NCBI GenBank assembly: GCA_029718625.1
Contig: CM056376.1
Span: forward strand, 81,054,541-81,118,540
Reading direction: 5' to 3'
Length of the DNA: 64,000 bases
Source: Synaphobranchus kaupii
Lineage: Eukaryota; Chordata; Actinopteri; Anguilliformes; Synaphobranchidae
The translations under genes and the position numbers were made by a program. The notes under the pieces are model-generated. The model had not been told where the DNA came from. It worked only from the letters and a program-made list of their open reading frames with translations, and did no database searches. Below, piece by piece: positions 54,078 through 64,000 of the stretch (its first letter is position 1; each line of letters starts with the position of its first letter).

Positions 54078-57000
54078 ATGCACCGACCAGATAAGGGCCT
54101 AGCCGACTTCTTGTCCCTGATCCACCCCGCCTTCGGCGATGCAGTAAGGCAGTACGAGCACGAACTTGCCCGCCAGGATGCTCTGGACGAGCACCTGAGC
54201 CATTGCCGGGGTGGGAACCAAGGCCCGGGCGATGCAATCATCGCCGGCCTTCAGGGCGAGGCATTCACCGTCAACACAAGCCAGTCTCCTAGGCGACGCC
54301 GTCGTCGTCCCCCCCGACCGGCTTCCAGGGCGACGCAGCCGCCGCCGCCGCCGCCGGCTTCCAGGGCGACGCAGCCGCCGCCGCCGGCTTCCAGGGCGAC
54401 GCAGCCGCCGCCGCCGGCTTCCAGGGCGACGCAGCCGCCGCCGCCGGCTTCCAGGGCGACGCAGCCGCCGCCGCCGGCTTCCAGGGCGACGCAGCCGCCG
54501 CCGCCGGCTTCCAGGGCGACGCAGTCGCCGCCTCCTGTTTCCAGGGCGACGCAGCAGTTGCCGCTTCCTGTTTCCAGGGCGACGCAGCAGTCGCCGCCTC
54601 CTGTTTCCTGGGCGAGGCAGCAGTCGCCGCCTCCTGTTTCCAGGGCGACGCAGCCGTCGCCGCCTCCTGCTTCCAGGGCGACGCAGCAGTTGCCGCTTCC
54701 TGTTTCCAGGGCGACGCAGCAGTTGCCGCTTCCTGTTTCCTGGGCGACGCAGCAGTCGCCGCCTCCTGTTTCCAGGGCGATGCAGCCGTCGCCGCCTCCT
54801 GCCTCCAGGGCGATGCAGTCGTCGCCGCCTCCTGTTTCCTGGGCGATGCAGCAGTCGCCGCCTCCTGTTTCCAGGGCGACGCAGCCGTCGCCGCCTCCTG
54901 TTTCCAGGGCGACGCAGCAGTTGCCGCTTCCTGTTTCCTGGGCGACGCAGCAGTCGACGCCTCCTGTTTCCAGGGCGACGCAGCCGTCGCCGCCTCCTGT
55001 TTCCTGGGCGATGCAGCAGTCGCCGCCTCCTGCTCCCAAGGCGATGCAGTCGTCGCCGCCTCCTGCTTCCAGGGCGATGCAGTCGTCGCCGCTTCCTGCT
55101 CCCAGAGCAATGCAGGCGCCGCTTCCTGCTCCCAGGGCGATGCAGTCGTCGCCGCCTCCTTCTCCCAGGGCGATGCAGTCGTCGCCGCCTCCTGCTCCCA
55201 AGGCGATGCAGTCGTCGCCGCCTCCTGCTTCCAGGGCGATGCAGTCGTCGCCGCCTCCTGCTTCCAGGGCGATGCAGTCGTCCCCGCCTCCTGCTTCCAG
55301 GGCGATGCAGTCATCGCCGCCTCCTGCTTCCAGAGCAATGCAGGCGCCGCTTCCTGCTCCCAGAGCGATGCAGTCATCGCCGCCTCCTGCTTCCAGGGCG
55401 TTGCAGTCGTCGCCGCCTCCTGCTTCCAGGGCGATGCAGTCATCGCCGCCTCCTGCTCCCAGGGCGTTGCAGTCGTCGCCGCCTCCTGCTCCCAAGGCGA
55501 TGCAGTCATCGCCGCCTCCTGCGCCCAGGGTGATGCAGTCGTCGTCGCCTCCTGCTTCCAGAGCGACGCAGTCGTCGCCGCCTCCTGCTTCCAGAGCAAT
55601 GCAGGCGCCGCTTCCTGCTCCCAGGGCGATGCAGTCGTCGCCGCCTCCTGCTTCCAGGGCGATGCAGTCGTCACCGCCTCCTGCTCCCAAGGCGATGCAG
55701 TCGTCGCCGCCTCCTGCTTCCAGGGCGATGTCGTCGCCGCCTCCTGCTTCCAGGGCGACGCAGTCGCCGCCTCCTGCTTCCAGGGCGATGCAGTCGCCGT
55801 CTCCTCCTTCCTGGGCGATGCAGTCGACGCCTCCTGCCTCCAGGGCGATACGTTCATCGCCGTTCCTGTCCGGTCCCGTTCCAGCCGCCCGCCTCCGGGA
55901 TGATGTCGTCGCCGACCTCCTGGGCGATGCAGTCGCTGTCGCCACCCTTCAGGGCGATGTACTCATCGCTGTTCCTGTCCAGTCCCCTTCCAGCCCTCCT
56001 GTCCGTTCCCCTTCCAGCCCTCCTGTCCGTTCCCCTTCCAGCCCTCCTGTCCGTTCCCCTTCCAGCCCTCCTGTCCGTTCCCCTTCCAGCCCTCCTGTCC
56101 GTTCCCCTTCCAGCCCTCCTGTCCGTTCCCCTTCCAGCCCTCCTGTCCGTTCCCCTTCCAGCCCTCCTGTCCGTTCCCCTGCCAGCCCTCCTGTCTGTTC
56201 CCCTTCCAGCCCTCCCGTCCGTTCCCCTTCCAGCCCTCCCATCCGTTCCCCTTCCAGCCCCCCCGTCCCGCCACGTTCCAGCCCCCCCGTCCCGCCACGT
56301 TCCAGCCCCCCAGTCCCTCCTCGTTCCAGTCCCCCAGTCCCTCCTCGTTCCCGTCCCCCAGTCCCTCCTCGTTCCCGTCCCCCAGTCCCTCCTCGTTCCC
56401 GTCCCCCAGTCCCTCCTCGTTCCCGTCCCCCAGTCCCTCCTCGGTCCAGTCCCCCAGTCCCTCCTCGTTCCCGTCCCCCAGTCCCTCCTCGTTCCCGTCC
56501 CCCAGTCCCTCCTCGTTCCAGTCCCCCAGTCCCTCCTCGTTCCAGTCCCCCAGTCCCTCCTCGTTCCAGTCCCCCAGTCCCTCCTCGGTCCAGTCCCCCA
56601 GTCCCTCCTCGTTCCAGTCCCCCAGTCCCTCCTCGTTCCAGTCCCCCAGTCCCTCCTCGTTCCAGTCCCCCAGTCCCTCCTCGTTCCAGTCCCCCAGTCC
56701 CTCCCCGTTCCAGTCATCCAGTCCCGCCCCGTTCCAGTCATCCAGTCCCGCCCCGTTCCAGTCATCCAGTCCCGCCCCGTTCCAGTCATCCAGTCCCGCC
56801 CCGTTCCAGTCATCCAGTCCCGCCCCGTTCCAGTCATCCAGTCCCGCCCCGTTCCTGTCATCCAGTCCCGCCCCGTTCCTGTCATCCAGTCTCGCCCCGT
56901 TCCTGTCTTCCAGTCCCGCCCCGTTCCAGTCATCCAGTCCCGCCCCGTTCCAGTCATTCAGTCCCGCTCCATTCCTCTCTTCCAGTCCCGCTACGCCGCC

Positions 57001-57269
57001 GGCCTCCTGAGCGGTTCCGCCCGCGCCGCGGCTGGCCTCCTGAACGGTTCCGCCCGCGCCGCGGCTGGCCTCCTGAACGGTTCCGCCCGCGCCACAGCCG
57101 GCCTCCTGAGCGGTTCCGCCCGCTCCACAGCCGGCCTCCTGAGCGGCTCCGCCCGCGCCACGTCTGGCCTCCTGTACGGTTCAGTCCGCACTGTGGCCGA
57201 CCTCCTGAACGTTCCTGCCCTCTTCCTCCGGTGGTGTTTCTGTTGGACGCCAGGAGGCGTCCTTTTTAG
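54078..57269 (+). CDS. Element B repeat protein, 1063 residues
   Basis: The ATG is 3 bases after the 5' LTR and the stop just precedes the polypurine tract, so one frame fills the whole internal region. Residues 1-75: [58 protein letters not shown], then an Arg run. This segment is shared with element A. Then come blocks of repeats: 10-residue [10 protein letters not shown] (30 bp), 11-residue [11 protein letters not shown] (33 bp), 8-residue [16 protein letters not shown] and HPVPPRSS (24 bp each), and 12-residue [12 protein letters not shown] (36 bp), ending [10 protein letters not shown]. All unit lengths are multiples of three. The product would be basic, proline-rich and disordered. No known enzymatic domain. 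The frame from the LTR (53865) is also open upstream, but the ATG at 54078 matches element A. Expression is unproven. Confidence 0.55.
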   Translation: MHRPDKGLADFLSLIHPAFGDAVRQYEHELARQDALDEHLSHCRGGNQGPGDAIIAGLQGEAFTVNTSQSPRRRRRRPPRPASRATQPPPPPPASRATQPPPPASRATQPPPPASRATQPPPPASRATQPPPPASRATQPPPPASRATQSPPPVSRATQQLPLPVSRATQQSPPPVSWARQQSPPPVSRATQPSPPPASRATQQLPLPVSRATQQLPLPVSWATQQSPPPVSRAMQPSPPPASRAMQSSPPPVSWAMQQSPPPVSRATQPSPPPVSRATQQLPLPVSWATQQSTPPVSRATQPSPPPVSWAMQQSPPPAPKAMQSSPPPASRAMQSSPLPAPRAMQAPLPAPRAMQSSPPPSPRAMQSSPPPAPKAMQSSPPPASRAMQSSPPPASRAMQSSPPPASRAMQSSPPPASRAMQAPLPAPRAMQSSPPPASRALQSSPPPASRAMQSSPPPAPRALQSSPPPAPKAMQSSPPPAPRVMQSSSPPASRATQSSPPPASRAMQAPLPAPRAMQSSPPPASRAMQSSPPPAPKAMQSSPPPASRAMSSPPPASRATQSPPPASRAMQSPSPPSWAMQSTPPASRAIRSSPFLSGPVPAARLRDDVVADLLGDAVAVATLQGDVLIAVPVQSPSSPPVRSPSSPPVRSPSSPPVRSPSSPPVRSPSSPPVRSPSSPPVRSPSSPPVRSPSSPPVRSPASPPVCSPSSPPVRSPSSPPIRSPSSPPVPPRSSPPVPPRSSPPVPPRSSPPVPPRSRPPVPPRSRPPVPPRSRPPVPPRSRPPVPPRSSPPVPPRSRPPVPPRSRPPVPPRSSPPVPPRSSPPVPPRSSPPVPPRSSPPVPPRSSPPVPPRSSPPVPPRSSPPVPPRSSPPVPPRSSHPVPPRSSHPVPPRSSHPVPPRSSHPVPPRSSHPVPPRSSHPVPPRSCHPVPPRSCHPVSPRSCLPVPPRSSHPVPPRSSHSVPLHSSLPVPLRRRPPERFRPRRGWPPERFRPRRGWPPERFRPRHSRPPERFRPLHSRPPERLRPRHVWPPVRFSPHCGRPPERSCPLPPVVFLLDARRRPF

Positions 57270-57276
57270 GGGGGGG
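57268..57276 (+). other. Polypurine tract of element B
   Basis: AGGGGGGGG followed by TAC directly before the TG of the 3' LTR, the usual place for plus-strand priming in reverse transcription. Fish Gypsy elements often end their internal region this way. Confidence 0.7.
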
Positions 57277-57279
57277 TAC

Positions 57280-58621
57280 TGTAACGTTCCGTTCCCTTCC
57301 AGTCCGTTTTCCCGGTTTTTGTCATGTCCCTCCGTGTCTTGTTGGATTCCCTTGTCCGTGTTTTCCCCTCTGCTTTAGGCTGGGCGTTTCCCCTCTGTTT
57401 GGCTCTCTTTGTTTCCCACTTTAGTTTCCGCCTATCACCTTCCCCTCTCGTTTCTTGCATTCCTCACCTGTCTAATTAACAAGCACTCCCGGTTACTTTC
57501 CGCACCTGTGCCTTGTTGATTCCCATCTCACTCCCTTATTTAACCCACCTGCTGTCTCCCCTGCTTTGTCGGTGCATTACATGTCTAACCCTTCAGACCC
57601 TGTTTACTGTTCGCTTAACTATCGTCACGCGGTGTTAATGCTCGTTGTTTCCCTGGTCGTGTACTACGAACTACTCGCTTGGTTGTGGGATATTATCCCC
57701 TTGCAGCTTGGGTTCCGCTCCTAACTACAGTCTGGTAGTTTACCTCCTCATCAATTCCTGTTGTGCATGCAGCTAACCTGTTTCCCTTCTCCTCCATCTA
57801 ACCCAGCTCCCATTCTCCAGTGGCAGTGTTCGTTTCCCCCCGTTTTCGTTGTGTGTGTTGCGGTACCTCCACCTCCAGCTCGTGTAGGCTCCGGGTTGGC
57901 TTGTTACCTGGCTACCCTCCAGTTGTTCCTGTCCGACCGAAGAAGCCAACTAGTTCTTCGGCGCCGGCTCCTGGAGCTCTGGAGACCAGGCAGCTCCTTC
58001 CGGACCTACCGCAGCTACGCCACACTACCCAGCCCTGCCGTGCTTCACCAACCACCTACCTATCAAGCCCTGCTCCTCCGTGAGAACCTCCCGGTCATTT
58101 CCGTGCCTTCCCTTGCACTAACCCCTACTGCTTGTTTTGTTCTGTACCGGTGCAGTCATTCCGGTCCAGTTCCTGTCCTGCCGTAGTGAGGCGCTCCCCA
58201 GCTAGTTCCAGTCCAGTCCAGGTGTGAGCCGTGCACCTACCTGTCCAGTCCAGTTCCGGTTTGGAACAATCCGTTCCAGACTCTGTTCCCAGTGTGGACC
58301 TCCCGGTCCAGTTCCAGTTCCAGTCCAGTTCCGGTTTGGAACAAATCCGTTCCAGACCCTGATTCCAGTGTGGACCTCACGGTCCAGTTCCAGTCCAGTC
58401 CAGTTCCGGCTTGGAACGAAACGTTCCAGACCTGCCAGCCCAGCTCCGGCTTGGAGCAGCCCGTCCCGGGCTTCCTAACAGTCCCTGTGTAATACTGTGT
58501 CTTTGTCATTCCTGTACAGTGTTGGGACTACCCCAACACTTTAACTTTAATAAATACTCCTTTCCTTTATTTTCTGCCTCAGTCGTGCATTTAGGTCCAA
58601 ACCTTTACCAGGATCGTAACA
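57280..58621 (+). repeat. 3' LTR of element B
   Basis: Same length as the 5' LTR; every landmark is offset by 4546 bases. One difference noticed by eye (57455). Confidence 0.92.
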
Positions 58622-59189
58622 ACATGCGCGCAAAATCATCTTTATTCATTAAAGTACCCAAACGCGTCTCTCTACTTCAGAGAGGAATATACCAGACTGT
58701 CTCTGTCAGCTCTGTGTGAAGTAAATTCAGTTAAAAAGATAAATTCAAGCAAAATAAAAAATGTGATTTTGAAAGAAGGGAATGCCCACAGATATGAGGA
58801 GCTGGGATTCCTTTACTGCTTTTAAACCATCTCTAACTATATACAAACACACTTTTCTTTAGCTGTACATTGGGGTCGATGATGGCATCTGCTCAACGGC
58901 AGGAGGGGAGTTGGGGGTGGAGGGTGGAGGGTCAAAGCTGGTGCCACTGATGCCACCTCATATGGCTGTGAAGGCTGATGCGATCATGCGAGAGCTGCAC
59001 GCTCTGCTTTATGTCAGGTGTCAATATTCGATAATATGACTGTCGATAAAATATAATTATATTAACATGATGCCACAGCTTTCCCACTACATCATCCAAG
59101 TTATGAAAGGTTATGTATTTAAGATACATAAATTGCATTCCGTATTTTTTCTGCAATGCTATGTTATAGATATTGAGCTTTATAGCATA

Positions 59190-59470
59190 TGTACAGTTGC
59201 ACTCAAAATTATTCAACCCCCTTCACTTTTTGCACACTTTATTGTGTTGTAGATTAAATTTTAAATGGATAAAATTGCCATTTTTGCCCATCAATCTATA
59301 CTCAGTAACCCATAATGACAAAGTGAAAACATGTTTTTAGAAATTTTTGCAAATGTATTAAAAATCGAAAACTGAAATCTCTCATGTGCATAAGTATTCA
59401 AACCCTTTGATTTAACGTATTTTTAAAGTATCATATTTCATATTTGGTCGCATATCCTTTGCATGCTGTT
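59190..59470 (+). mobile_element. Tc1-like end fragment
   Basis: GTTGCACTCAAAATTATTCA, CACTTTATTGTGTTGTAGAT, CCATAATGACAAAGTG, CATGTTTTTAGAAATTTTTG and GCATAAGTATTCAAACCCTT form the well-known non-coding end of a fish Tc1-type family. No transposase or second end is visible. Confidence 0.65.
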
Positions 59471-59489
59471 ACTTCCTGAAGTCTATGAT

Positions 59490-59735
59490 CTAAAGACTCT
59501 CGATATCTTATTTTCAGGTACTGTTACAAGCGATACTATAACCTCTCTGCATTTGAATGGATCTCTGTGAGAATTGGGGGGTGAGACTAGATTCAGCTGT
59601 AAATTACACTGGTACAGTATGGAACACATGACTGGTGAAATGGCTGTAAGTTATCAAGGGTCTAAAGTATCAAACGAGCCCGAAACCATCACTCTATGGC
59701 CAGATATGGAGTAGATATGGATGGATCACTTTAAC
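59490..59735 (+). repeat. Dispersed repeat, inverted partner at 22655-22890
   Basis: Blocks AAGACTCTCGATATCTTATT, TTCAGGTACTGTTACAAGCG, TCTCTGCATTTGAATGGATC and ATATGGATGGATCACTTT align with the reverse complement of the 22.7-kb copy. Confidence 0.65.
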
Positions 59736-61469
59736 GGTTTCTTCTCCTGACTCTCAGTGCACTTAATTTACTGAACAGTAGCTGCGGCTCAACGAGACCG
59801 GTGCTGCGGAGATGGGGAAGGCTTTCAGCCAGTAGAAAGGATGAAAGTCAAAGGCAGAAATGTCCTGGGGTGACATTTTATGAACACAGACAATATTCCA
59901 ACTGTGCAACTCTCAGAATGCTGTTACTTCACACACATCACCATAATTTTAGAATAACATCATTATGATGTTATGTTGTAGTCAGACCAAAGGCCCTTGC
60001 TGCCATGCCTTGGAAGATCCAGACAATGCCAGAAAATGGGTACTGGGAGACAAGAAAAAGTCTGTGTGTAGACAAGTGTTGCCAAGGAGATATTAACCTG
60101 CCCCTAGAATGCTTCAACGAGAGACCAAAACTGCTTGAAACCTAAGGGAAGCACTTGGAAAATGAGAGGTGTGACAGTCATTGGCTTCTTGCATTCTTGA
60201 TACATCCAACAGTACATTTATCTTGGCGTTCATTTTTAAATTGAATTACATCCCAGCTCCAGTAAGATAGGCATTTCAAGACCAATGATAATACGTTCTA
60301 TTGAAGTATAAAGAATCGGAAGGCACATTTTTTGAGAAACACACACTCAAACACACTTGAAAATATTTAACTTTACTGCGCTATGTAAATAATCCATTGT
60401 GGTGTAGTTGTAGTTTCAGAAACAGCATCACTATTTCAAAACACCCTTTTCTTTTCCTCTCTAGTGGAAATGCCTTCCAAGACAGTGGAGATTGGGGACA
60501 GGGGTTCGAGACCTGGGGACATGGAAGGGGACCAGAGGCACGCTTCTGCCAGAACTTAGTTTCATGTCCAATTTTGGGTCACTGCCACCGCACCAAAGCC
60601 AGTTCAGGGAACAGTCTCACGCCCTTTCCATAGTTAATCAATTCTTTCGCAACTTATTCACCATACGGCATTGGCTCACCACAGAAAACTAAATGAACCT
60701 TTGGATGCATGAAACTGAGTACTCAAATGGGACAAATTAGTTTGGGTGAAGCATTTCTGAATGTGACTGACATTGCTTTTAAGTAATGATGTTCATTAAC
60801 ATTTCTTTCTCTCGCCTGATTTTGTTGCGCCTACTTAATTAGAAGGGTAAACTATAATTTTACCAATCTAATTGACTCAACACAGAACACAGACTTCCCT
60901 TTTCAAAGGAGTTGGGGGGGGGGGGGGCTGTTAAAGAGAGAAGGGGGAAGAATTTCAAATGTCAAAGATTGAGCCATTACAGCAAAAACGGATTACTGCC
61001 CTGATCTAAATCTTAATGGCAAACACATTGTTATTAAAAAAGTATCCATCTTGTAATAGACAAGCTCTTTCAAGGAACAAAAAACCAAATCAATTGCTAT
61101 TAAAAGAATTGAAGCTGCAGAAATTGTTCAGTCTTAGCCATTGGGCTAAGGTCTACGAGCTCTGATTGGCTGTCATGCTAGCTCGAGATATAATACAGGC
61201 TCAGTCTACTGCAGCTGGTTCAAATTTGACAGATTCCATCAATGTCAAATGTTAGTCAAACGTTTCCTGTGAGGGAGATTGTCTTTAGCACAGTTTTGAT
61301 TTGCACCATTATCCACCAATTATATAACCAGCACTGTAGCACCTGATTCTACTAATCCATTCTACTTATATTGTTTGCAGCCACAATTAGCTAATCCATT
61401 GAATAAGGTGATTGAATGGCTGGCTAATGCAATACCTGCTTCTACTGACCTTTCTTGGATAAGACTCAC

Positions 61470-61636
61470 CTCTCAGGTTGCGAATAAAGTCCTCCAGCAT
61501 CATCTTACGGTCTGGTTTGATGTTGGGGCTGTACATATCCGTGTTGAGGAGGATGATGGCAAAGGCCAGGATGAAGATGGTGTCGGGATTGTGGAACTGC
61601 TGTACCACATCGGGGTTACACATGCAGTAGCGCTGG
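61470..61636 (-). CDS. iqsec3: iqsec3 exon, C-terminal half of Sec7 domain
   Basis: Acceptor TTCCCACAG before CCAGCG at 61636 and donor AGAG/GTGAGT at 61470 bound 167 nt. It encodes (S)[40 protein letters not shown] and [15 protein letters not shown], leaving one base of a Gly codon. [23 protein letters not shown] is motif 2 of the Sec7 domain, which binds Arf and, with the glutamate finger of motif 1, ejects GDP. Motif 1 is in an upstream exon outside the window. This is the most 5' exon I can place; the preceding intron is at least 2.36 kb. Confidence 0.92.
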
Positions 61637-64000
61637 CTGTGGGAACGGAAGAGGAAAGTACAGGTGATTGTGTCTGATTTGGCTCCAGAAAAATAACCCG
61701 GTTCTCATTTGACATGCATTTCAGTTCTCCATCACCAAGGAGCCTCGAGAGCCTCCAATTCAAACTGAGATTCAAGTAATCCGTCAGTTAGTTGTGGAAA
61801 TCTTTTCAGTTAATAATCTTTTCAATTACTACTAAATGAGGCTCATGAGAAGAATGACAACGTTATGTTTATCCGTTGATCACGTGTTGGCTCAGTGTAG
61901 TGTGTTAGACAACAAATTAATAAGTTAAAATGTTGACAATAACATCTAAATTAGTTTTTCTTGATGGGATGGGAAATTGTTGTTTCAAATGTGCAACCTG
62001 TTCTATGGTGTTCAAAAATATTGTAAGGTGAAAAAATACATGTATTTAAAGACAGGGGCAGCTGTGAATGTCACATACTTGACTAAAGTTCAATTTAATC
62101 ATCGTCAGTTAGTTGATAGCATTTTCTCTCATAAATTTGGTTTTGTGTGAAAACCTACCCATATGAAGCTATACATATCTAGGCGTTAACAGATTTTGTA
62201 ACAACTGAAAAGTAGCAGCAGGCCATCGCTGTTAATCTGGGAAATATTTTTTTAGCTGTTTTCACAATTGATTCAAATACATTTGGGTATTTGGGTTTTG
62301 AAGTTAATAATGACAAGAGTCTTATCAAACTTGGAACAGAATCAAGGAGGTCTTCTACATCGAGACTGGAAACTTCTTAAAGGGGTAATAAACACCGGCT
62401 GTTGTCCTGTCTCCGCCCACTTCACAATTTCAAAAGATGCAAATTGGGCTCAAGCACAGACGGGAGGGGGTTGGAGGGAGGAGCGATAGATCCATTCGGT
62501 AAAGCGTCATAGGCACGTAGGCGGAGCCAGCAGGGGGGGGGGGGGGGGGCGTTCGAAATGAAAGGGCTAATGTGAATTTGCGCAGTTTGAATACCCATCA
62601 ATCAGGAAGAGAGGGGAGATGGTCCGTTGACTTGCTTCTTCTGTGGAAAAAAAGGTGGCACAGTGGCTCAAACTAAACTTTTCACTTTGGGTTGCAGCGA
62701 ATGCCTCTTTTTTTGGCACAAAATGTGTTGGCACTGCTTAATTAAATGTTTTTTTTAAACAATAGGATACGTGATTTATGAAATGGAGACAAGATACTAG
62801 GCTTTATAACTTAAAATATGTGATTTAGTGTTTATTACCCCTTTAAGTGTCAAAAATCTTGACAGCTTTCAGAAATCTGTGAGCTGTTCGACTGGACCTG
62901 GGTTGTAATATTCAGTGAAAATTACAAACTGTTAATGTCTTCCTTCCAAGCTCCTGTAATGCACTGTAATGAGTCCATGTCCACAATCACCATGAAAATA
63001 ACCTGTGAAGATACAGCTACCTCTAGCTATTGCTGGCTAATGCATATCGCCCACTATTCTGCATTCACGCTCCTCAATGTCAGCAATGGAGATAACATTT
63101 CTGAGCCCCCAAAATTTCACAGAAGATTACAAAAAAACAAATGGTTTTGAGGGATTTTATGTTAACTGATTGCAACTATTTTGCAACCAACGCAAGCGCA
63201 TTGGAGTGAAAGGGTGGAGTCTATGACTGCAGGAAAATCTGCCTGACTGCCTAACATGGACATTGCCCACATCTGAAAAACTGGTGTGTCGTTTTTCATT
63301 TTTTTGTCTGACACATCCACTTGCACTCATCAGACTATCGCGTTGCAGGCTTGGATACCACAACTACAGACCCGTAATTAGCCGCGCATAGCGAGAGCAC
63401 CCTCCCAGTACAAGTAACATTACCGTGCTGAAACAATAATATTTATTAGGTTTCTCTGCCTTGTAATGAAGGCATCCATGCACTAATGTTATGGGATAGC
63501 AGAAGGTAAAATTCAGGAGTTGGATCTAGGCAGTTACGAAGTTAAAGAAGCAGCTGCCCCAGCCCAGCTCACCGGTTTTAATATATGTTTAATTATTTTC
63601 AGGTGAGAAATGTTACACAAGCACTCATAAACATTTGGACGTTATGTCAATAACCTAGCTAAAATGCTGAACTGTCATGAAAATGCGTTTTCATATTCAA
63701 TAGTTTGTTTAACTAGCATCCTAGCGGTAGCGTCATTAGCATGTTTGTTAGCGAGTGAATCCTGTTACGGTTTCATGAAAAATAAGTTCCCCCTCAGAAA
63801 TAAGTTCCCCCCTTCAAACTGCATTGTAATTTGTTGTGTACAACGTCACCATTTGTTGTGTACTTAAGGAACATTTTTTATCGGCAGACATGCTTATTCT
63901 GCATGCAATCAAGTGGCGCACGTTTAGTATCGTTAGTTGTATAATTATTAGATTCCAGTAATTACATATAGCCTAGTCAGAAGTAGCTAGCTGTTTTAAA
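61637..64000 (-). other. iqsec3 intron continuing past the window
   Basis: No further Sec7 or IQ-motif exon is visible up to base 64000. It contains the TTAA MITE at 62381-62842 with a run of 17 G inside (62533-62549). The rest shows nothing recognisable. Confidence 0.6.
62381..62842. mobile_element. 462-bp MITE with TTAA duplication
   Basis: Perfect 15-bp inverted ends AGGGGTAATAAACAC are flanked by TTAA (62377-62380 and 62843-62846), the target of piggyBac- and Kolobok-type elements. Non-coding; contains a poly-G tract. Confidence 0.85.

Larger units (their letters stand above)
52734..58621 (+). mobile_element. LTR element B: full-length non-autonomous Gypsy-like element
   Basis: Two 1342-bp LTRs (52734-54075 and 57280-58621) begin TGTAACGTTCCG and end ATCGTAACA. 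They flank a 3.2-kb internal region, with a perfect 5-bp duplication ACATG outside (52729-52733 and 58622-58626). A polypurine tract (AGGGGGGGG, 57268-57276) precedes the 3' LTR. By eye the LTRs differ at one site (C at 52909, T at 57455), so the insertion is very recent. The interior encodes no reverse transcriptase or integrase, only one long repeat-rich frame; movement must rely on another element's enzymes. It is antisense to iqsec3. Element A (8836-12020) is a diverged relative. Confidence 0.92.
51898..61469 (-). other. Large iqsec3 intron with LTR element B
   Basis: 9.6 kb. It holds an ATG-triplet repeat (52331), the 5.9-kb LTR element B in antisense orientation (52734-58621), a Tc1-like end (59190-59470), a dispersed repeat (59490-59735) and a G-run at 60914-60927. 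Remaining parts show nothing recognisable. Confidence 0.7.

Noticed and set aside
55854..56957. 367-codon minus frame of TGTGRDW repeats
   Set aside because: Reverse reading of the 24-bp units; no start context or relation to element A.
54211..57378. Extra plus-strand frames of 440 and 492 codons in element B
   Set aside because: They lack the conserved start shared with element A; shadows of the GC-rich repeats.
61500..61775. 91-codon minus frame overlapping the Sec7 exon
   Set aside because: Wrong frame of the real exon; the motif-2 frame with matched splice phases is the gene.

Overview
The window is vertebrate nuclear DNA, almost certainly from a teleost fish. It has long introns, canonical GT/AG exon boundaries, and a dense, deeply nested load of DNA transposons (PIF/Harbinger, hAT, Tc1/mariner, TTAA-type MITEs) and Gypsy-type LTR elements. 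No bacterial or organellar gene is present. I cannot name the species.

Right half (about 26.9-64 kb): the 3' half of one host gene on the minus strand, which I assign to iqsec3, an Arf guanine-nucleotide exchange factor of inhibitory synapses. Eight consecutive exons can be placed to the base with matching phases: 61470-61636 (end of the Sec7 domain), 51758-51897, 48138-48263, 45833-45932 and 44225-44386 (Sec7-PH linker and PH domain), a 24-nt microexon 40361-40384, 39185-39228, and the terminal coding exon 33845-34312, which ends in a PDZ-ligand-like SRSLV tail. The 5' exons (IQ motif, first part of Sec7) lie beyond base 64000. The repeat-poor stretch 26885-33844 is a plausible long 3' UTR. 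Introns carry a hAT element whose target duplication copies a splice donor, a Tc1 relic, a TTAA MITE and a nearly intact, very young LTR element (52734-58621).

Left half (1-26.8 kb): no host gene is visible; it is transposon upon transposon. A TAA-flanked Harbinger-like element (3768-7032) holds a mariner-like MITE and a solo LTR. A 9.9-kb composite element (8381-18265), built of inverted arrays of a ~169-bp unit, holds two separate LTR insertions. One of these (12952-17598) is itself split by a 4-kb Harbinger with a Myb-like gene and a transposase gene, and that Harbinger contains a further MITE: four levels of nesting, most with identifiable target-site duplications. Then follow a hAT MITE, a LINE tail, a 1.9-kb solo LTR with internal tandem repeats, and a 69-bp tandem array interrupted by a LINE reverse-transcriptase fragment.

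The most unusual content is a family of non-autonomous LTR elements with two diverged members here: A at 8836-12020 and B at 52734-58621. Instead of gag-pol they carry a conserved ~60-residue N-terminal segment followed by proline/serine/arginine repeats. In B one frame is open across the whole 3.2-kb internal region through blocks of 30-, 33-, 24- and 36-bp units, all multiples of three. Their LTRs contain repeated 15-nt hairpins, and just before the poly(A) signal two hairpins whose stem sequences differ between A and B while stem and loop lengths are the same.
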